Assembly: GCA_947306035.1 (NCBI GenBank)
Contig: CAMZFG010000050.1
Coordinates: 1 to 6,576 of the forward strand
Origin: an uncultured Clostridia bacterium
Lineage (GTDB): Bacteria > Bacillota > Clostridia > Oscillospirales > CAG-272
Length of the DNA stretch: 6,576 bases
Direction: 5' to 3'
The notes under the pieces were generated by a model. It worked only from the letters and a program-made list of their open reading frames with translations. It did no database searches and had not been told where the DNA came from. Shown here one piece after another: positions 4,731-6,576 of this stretch. The translations under genes and the position numbers were made by a program. Within the stretch, counting starts at the first letter, position 1; each line of letters begins with the position of its first letter.

Positions 4731-6563
4731 ATGTGCGGTATCATCGGATACAGCGGCACCGCAAACGCGGTGCCGAAAATGATGAAGGGACTTTCCCTTC
4801 TGGAATACCGGGGCTACGACTCGGTGGGTCTGGCCGCCCAGGTGGGCGACGAGGTCAAGCTGGTCAAGTGTAAAGGGCGCATCGGCGTGCTGGAAGAAAA
4901 ACTGCGCGACGCGCCCGTCGAGGGCAGTTCCTGCGCCATCGGGCACACGCGGTGGGCCACGCACGGCGCGCCGTCGGACGTCAACGCGCACCCGCACCGG
5001 GTCGGTGGGGTCACGCTGGTGCACAACGGCATCATCGAGAACTACAAGGCCCTGGCCGGGGCGCTGGAAGCGCAGGGCGTCGTTTTCGCCTCGCAGACGG
5101 ATACCGAGGTGGCGGCGGCGCTGATCGACGCCTGCTACCGGCGTACGGGCGATCCCGTCGCGGCCATCCGGCAGGCGACGGCGCACATGCGCGGCGCCTA
5201 TGCCTTCGGCATTCTGTTCGACGGACAGAAAGGCCGCATCTACGCGGTGCGGCGCGGCAGCCCGCTGATCTTGGCAAAAGGGCAGGACGGGTACTATATC
5301 GCCTCGGATATCACGGCGCTTTTGCCGTTCACGCGCGAGTACCACGCCATGGACGAGGGCGAGATCGTGTGCCTCTCCGGGCAAACGGCGACGTGCTACG
5401 ACGAAAAAGGCGACACGTTCACGCCCGTTTTTCAAAAAACGACGCTGACGCCGGAGGCGGCGCAAAAGGGCGGCTACCCCCACTTTATGCTCAAAGAGAT
5501 CTACGAACAGCCCCGCGCCGCGGCGGGCTGCGTCTCGCCCCGCGTGAATGCGGCGGGCCTGCCCGATTTTTCGGCGGACGGCGTGGACGCGGCGTTCCTC
5601 TCCGGCGTGCGGCAGGTGCATATCGTGGCCTGCGGCTCCGCGGTGCACGCGGGGTACCTCGGCGCGCGGTTCTTCGAGGATATCGCGGGCATACCCGCCT
5701 CGGTCTATATCGCGTCGGAATATCGTTACCATCCCCCGCTTTCGGGTGAAAAAACGCTCGTTCTCGTCATCTCGCAGAGCGGCGAAACGGCCGACACGCT
5801 GGCGGCGCTGCGCTACGCCAAAGAAAAGGGCCTGCCCACGCTGGCCGTCGTCAACGCGGTCGAGACCACCATCGCGCGGGAAGCCGACCGCCGCGTCTAC
5901 ACCTACGCCGGCCCCGAGATCGCCGTGGCCACCACCAAGGGTTACTGCACCCAGGTCGCCGCGCTGTGGGCGCTGGCCGCCGCCGCGGGGCTCGCGAACG
6001 GTCACGCCGACGCGGATACGGCGCGCGCCGTGGTCAAAGGGCTCGTCGAGGACGCGCCCGCCGCCATGAAAACGATGCTGGCGCAGCGCGACACGTTTGC
6101 CGCCGCGGCAAAGGGCCTGGCCGATCACGAGCACGTCTTTTATATCGGGCGCGGCGCGGACTACGCGCTTGCCATGGAGGCGGCCCTGAAACTCAAAGAG
6201 ATCTCCTACGTGCATTGCGAGGCCTACGCCGCCGGCGAACTCAAGCACGGCACCATCTCTCTTATTGAGCCGGGCACGCCGGTGCTGGTGCTGGCCACCG
6301 ACCCCGCTCTGTTTGAAAAAACGGAGAGCAACCTGCGCGAGGTGCGCAGCCGCGGCGCCTACGTCATCCTGCTGTGCCGCGAGGACGCCGCCGTGACCGC
6401 CGACGCGGCCGACCGGGTCATCCGTCTGCCGCAGACCTCGCCCGCCGCCACCCTGTTCGCGGCGCTCGTCGCGGTGCAGTGCATCGCCTACGAAACGGCG
6501 GTGTTCCTCGGCTGTGACGTCGATCGCCCCCGCAACCTCGCCAAATCCGTGACGGTGGAGTGA
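4731..6563 (+). CDS. glmS: Glutamine-fructose-6-phosphate aminotransferase (isomerizing) GlmS
   Basis: GlmS makes glucosamine-6-phosphate from fructose-6-phosphate and glutamine, the entry step of the UDP-GlcNAc pathway in the cytoplasm. The 610-residue product has the full length of the family. The N-terminal class II glutamine amidotransferase domain has the nucleophile Cys2, the motif EYRGYDS, HTRWATHG (72-79, Arg74), HNG (98-100) and Asp124. Two SIS sugar-isomerase domains follow, with SQSGET at 348-353, Glu490, His506 in LKHGT, and the C-terminal tail ending AKSVTVE (Lys605). The first SIS phosphate loop reads CGSAVHAG (301-308) where E. coli has CGTS, a conservative change that I believe is common in clostridial GlmS. 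The ribosome binding site AGAGGG (4718-4723) is 7 nt before ATG. The gene is controlled by the ribozyme in its leader and probably transcribed by readthrough from glmM. Only 13 bases follow its stop. Confidence 0.97.
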   Translation: MCGIIGYSGTANAVPKMMKGLSLLEYRGYDSVGLAAQVGDEVKLVKCKGRIGVLEEKLRDAPVEGSSCAIGHTRWATHGAPSDVNAHPHRVGGVTLVHNGIIENYKALAGALEAQGVVFASQTDTEVAAALIDACYRRTGDPVAAIRQATAHMRGAYAFGILFDGQKGRIYAVRRGSPLILAKGQDGYYIASDITALLPFTREYHAMDEGEIVCLSGQTATCYDEKGDTFTPVFQKTTLTPEAAQKGGYPHFMLKEIYEQPRAAAGCVSPRVNAAGLPDFSADGVDAAFLSGVRQVHIVACGSAVHAGYLGARFFEDIAGIPASVYIASEYRYHPPLSGEKTLVLVISQSGETADTLAALRYAKEKGLPTLAVVNAVETTIAREADRRVYTYAGPEIAVATTKGYCTQVAALWALAAAAGLANGHADADTARAVVKGLVEDAPAAMKTMLAQRDTFAAAAKGLADHEHVFYIGRGADYALAMEAALKLKEISYVHCEAYAAGELKHGTISLIEPGTPVLVLATDPALFEKTESNLREVRSRGAYVILLCREDAAVTADAADRVIRLPQTSPAATLFAALVAVQCIAYETAVFLGCDVDRPRNLAKSVTVE

Positions 6564-6576
6564 TCCCGCGCCCCCG

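Noticed and set aside
4537..4782. An 81-codon + strand open frame spanning the ribozyme and the start of glmS
   Set aside because: It runs through the structured ribozyme, has no ribosome binding site that fits, and overlaps glmS out of frame.
4650..6248. A 532-codon open frame on the - strand opposite glmS
   Set aside because: It lies antisense to an unmistakable GlmS and reads as Arg/His/Gly/Val-rich low-information protein with no recognisable motif. Long antisense frames are expected in GC-rich DNA.

Overview
The window is GC-rich bacterial DNA with all genes on the + strand. It most likely comes from a high-GC member of the Clostridia (Firmicutes/Bacillota). The evidence is a clear glmS self-cleaving ribozyme, which is a largely Firmicutes element, strong purine-rich Shine-Dalgarno sites, a TTG start on glmM, and an ABC exporter pair of the Firmicutes BmrC/BmrD (YheI/YheH) type. 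I cannot assign a genus from sequence alone.

Region 1 (1-2221) holds the 3' end of one ABC exporter half-transporter gene and a complete second one, overlapping by 8 bp. The first has a canonical signature motif but Asp in place of the catalytic Glu. The second has the catalytic Glu but a degenerate signature (FSAGQ). Together they form an asymmetric heterodimeric exporter with one consensus and one degenerate ATP site. The second subunit appears to carry an extra N-terminal membrane helix.

Region 2 (2222-2362) is a compact junction. An intrinsic terminator-like hairpin ends the ABC operon, and an extended -10 promoter (TGC-TATACT) overlaps its trailing side. A short leader with two hairpins leads into glmM.

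Region 3 (2363-6563) is an amino-sugar operon for making UDP-GlcNAc precursors. It contains glmM (GlcN-6-P to GlcN-1-P), a stand-alone left-handed beta-helix acetyltransferase resembling only the C-terminal half of GlmU (GlcN-1-P to GlcNAc-1-P, predicted), and glmS (Fru-6-P plus Gln to GlcN-6-P). The 306-nt gap before glmS is packed with RNA structure. In order it holds a hairpin whose loop is complementary to a strand just downstream (possible pseudoknot), a complete-looking glmS ribozyme (cleavage predicted between A4505 and G4506), and a terminator-like hairpin just before the glmS ribosome binding site. Three of the four enzymatic steps to UDP-GlcNAc are therefore encoded here. The uridylyltransferase step is not.

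The points most worth following are the split GlmU-like gene inside a glmM-glmS operon, the unexplained pseudoknot-like element 5' of the ribozyme, and the terminator-like hairpin between ribozyme and glmS. I saw no mobile elements, CRISPR arrays, tRNA or rRNA genes.
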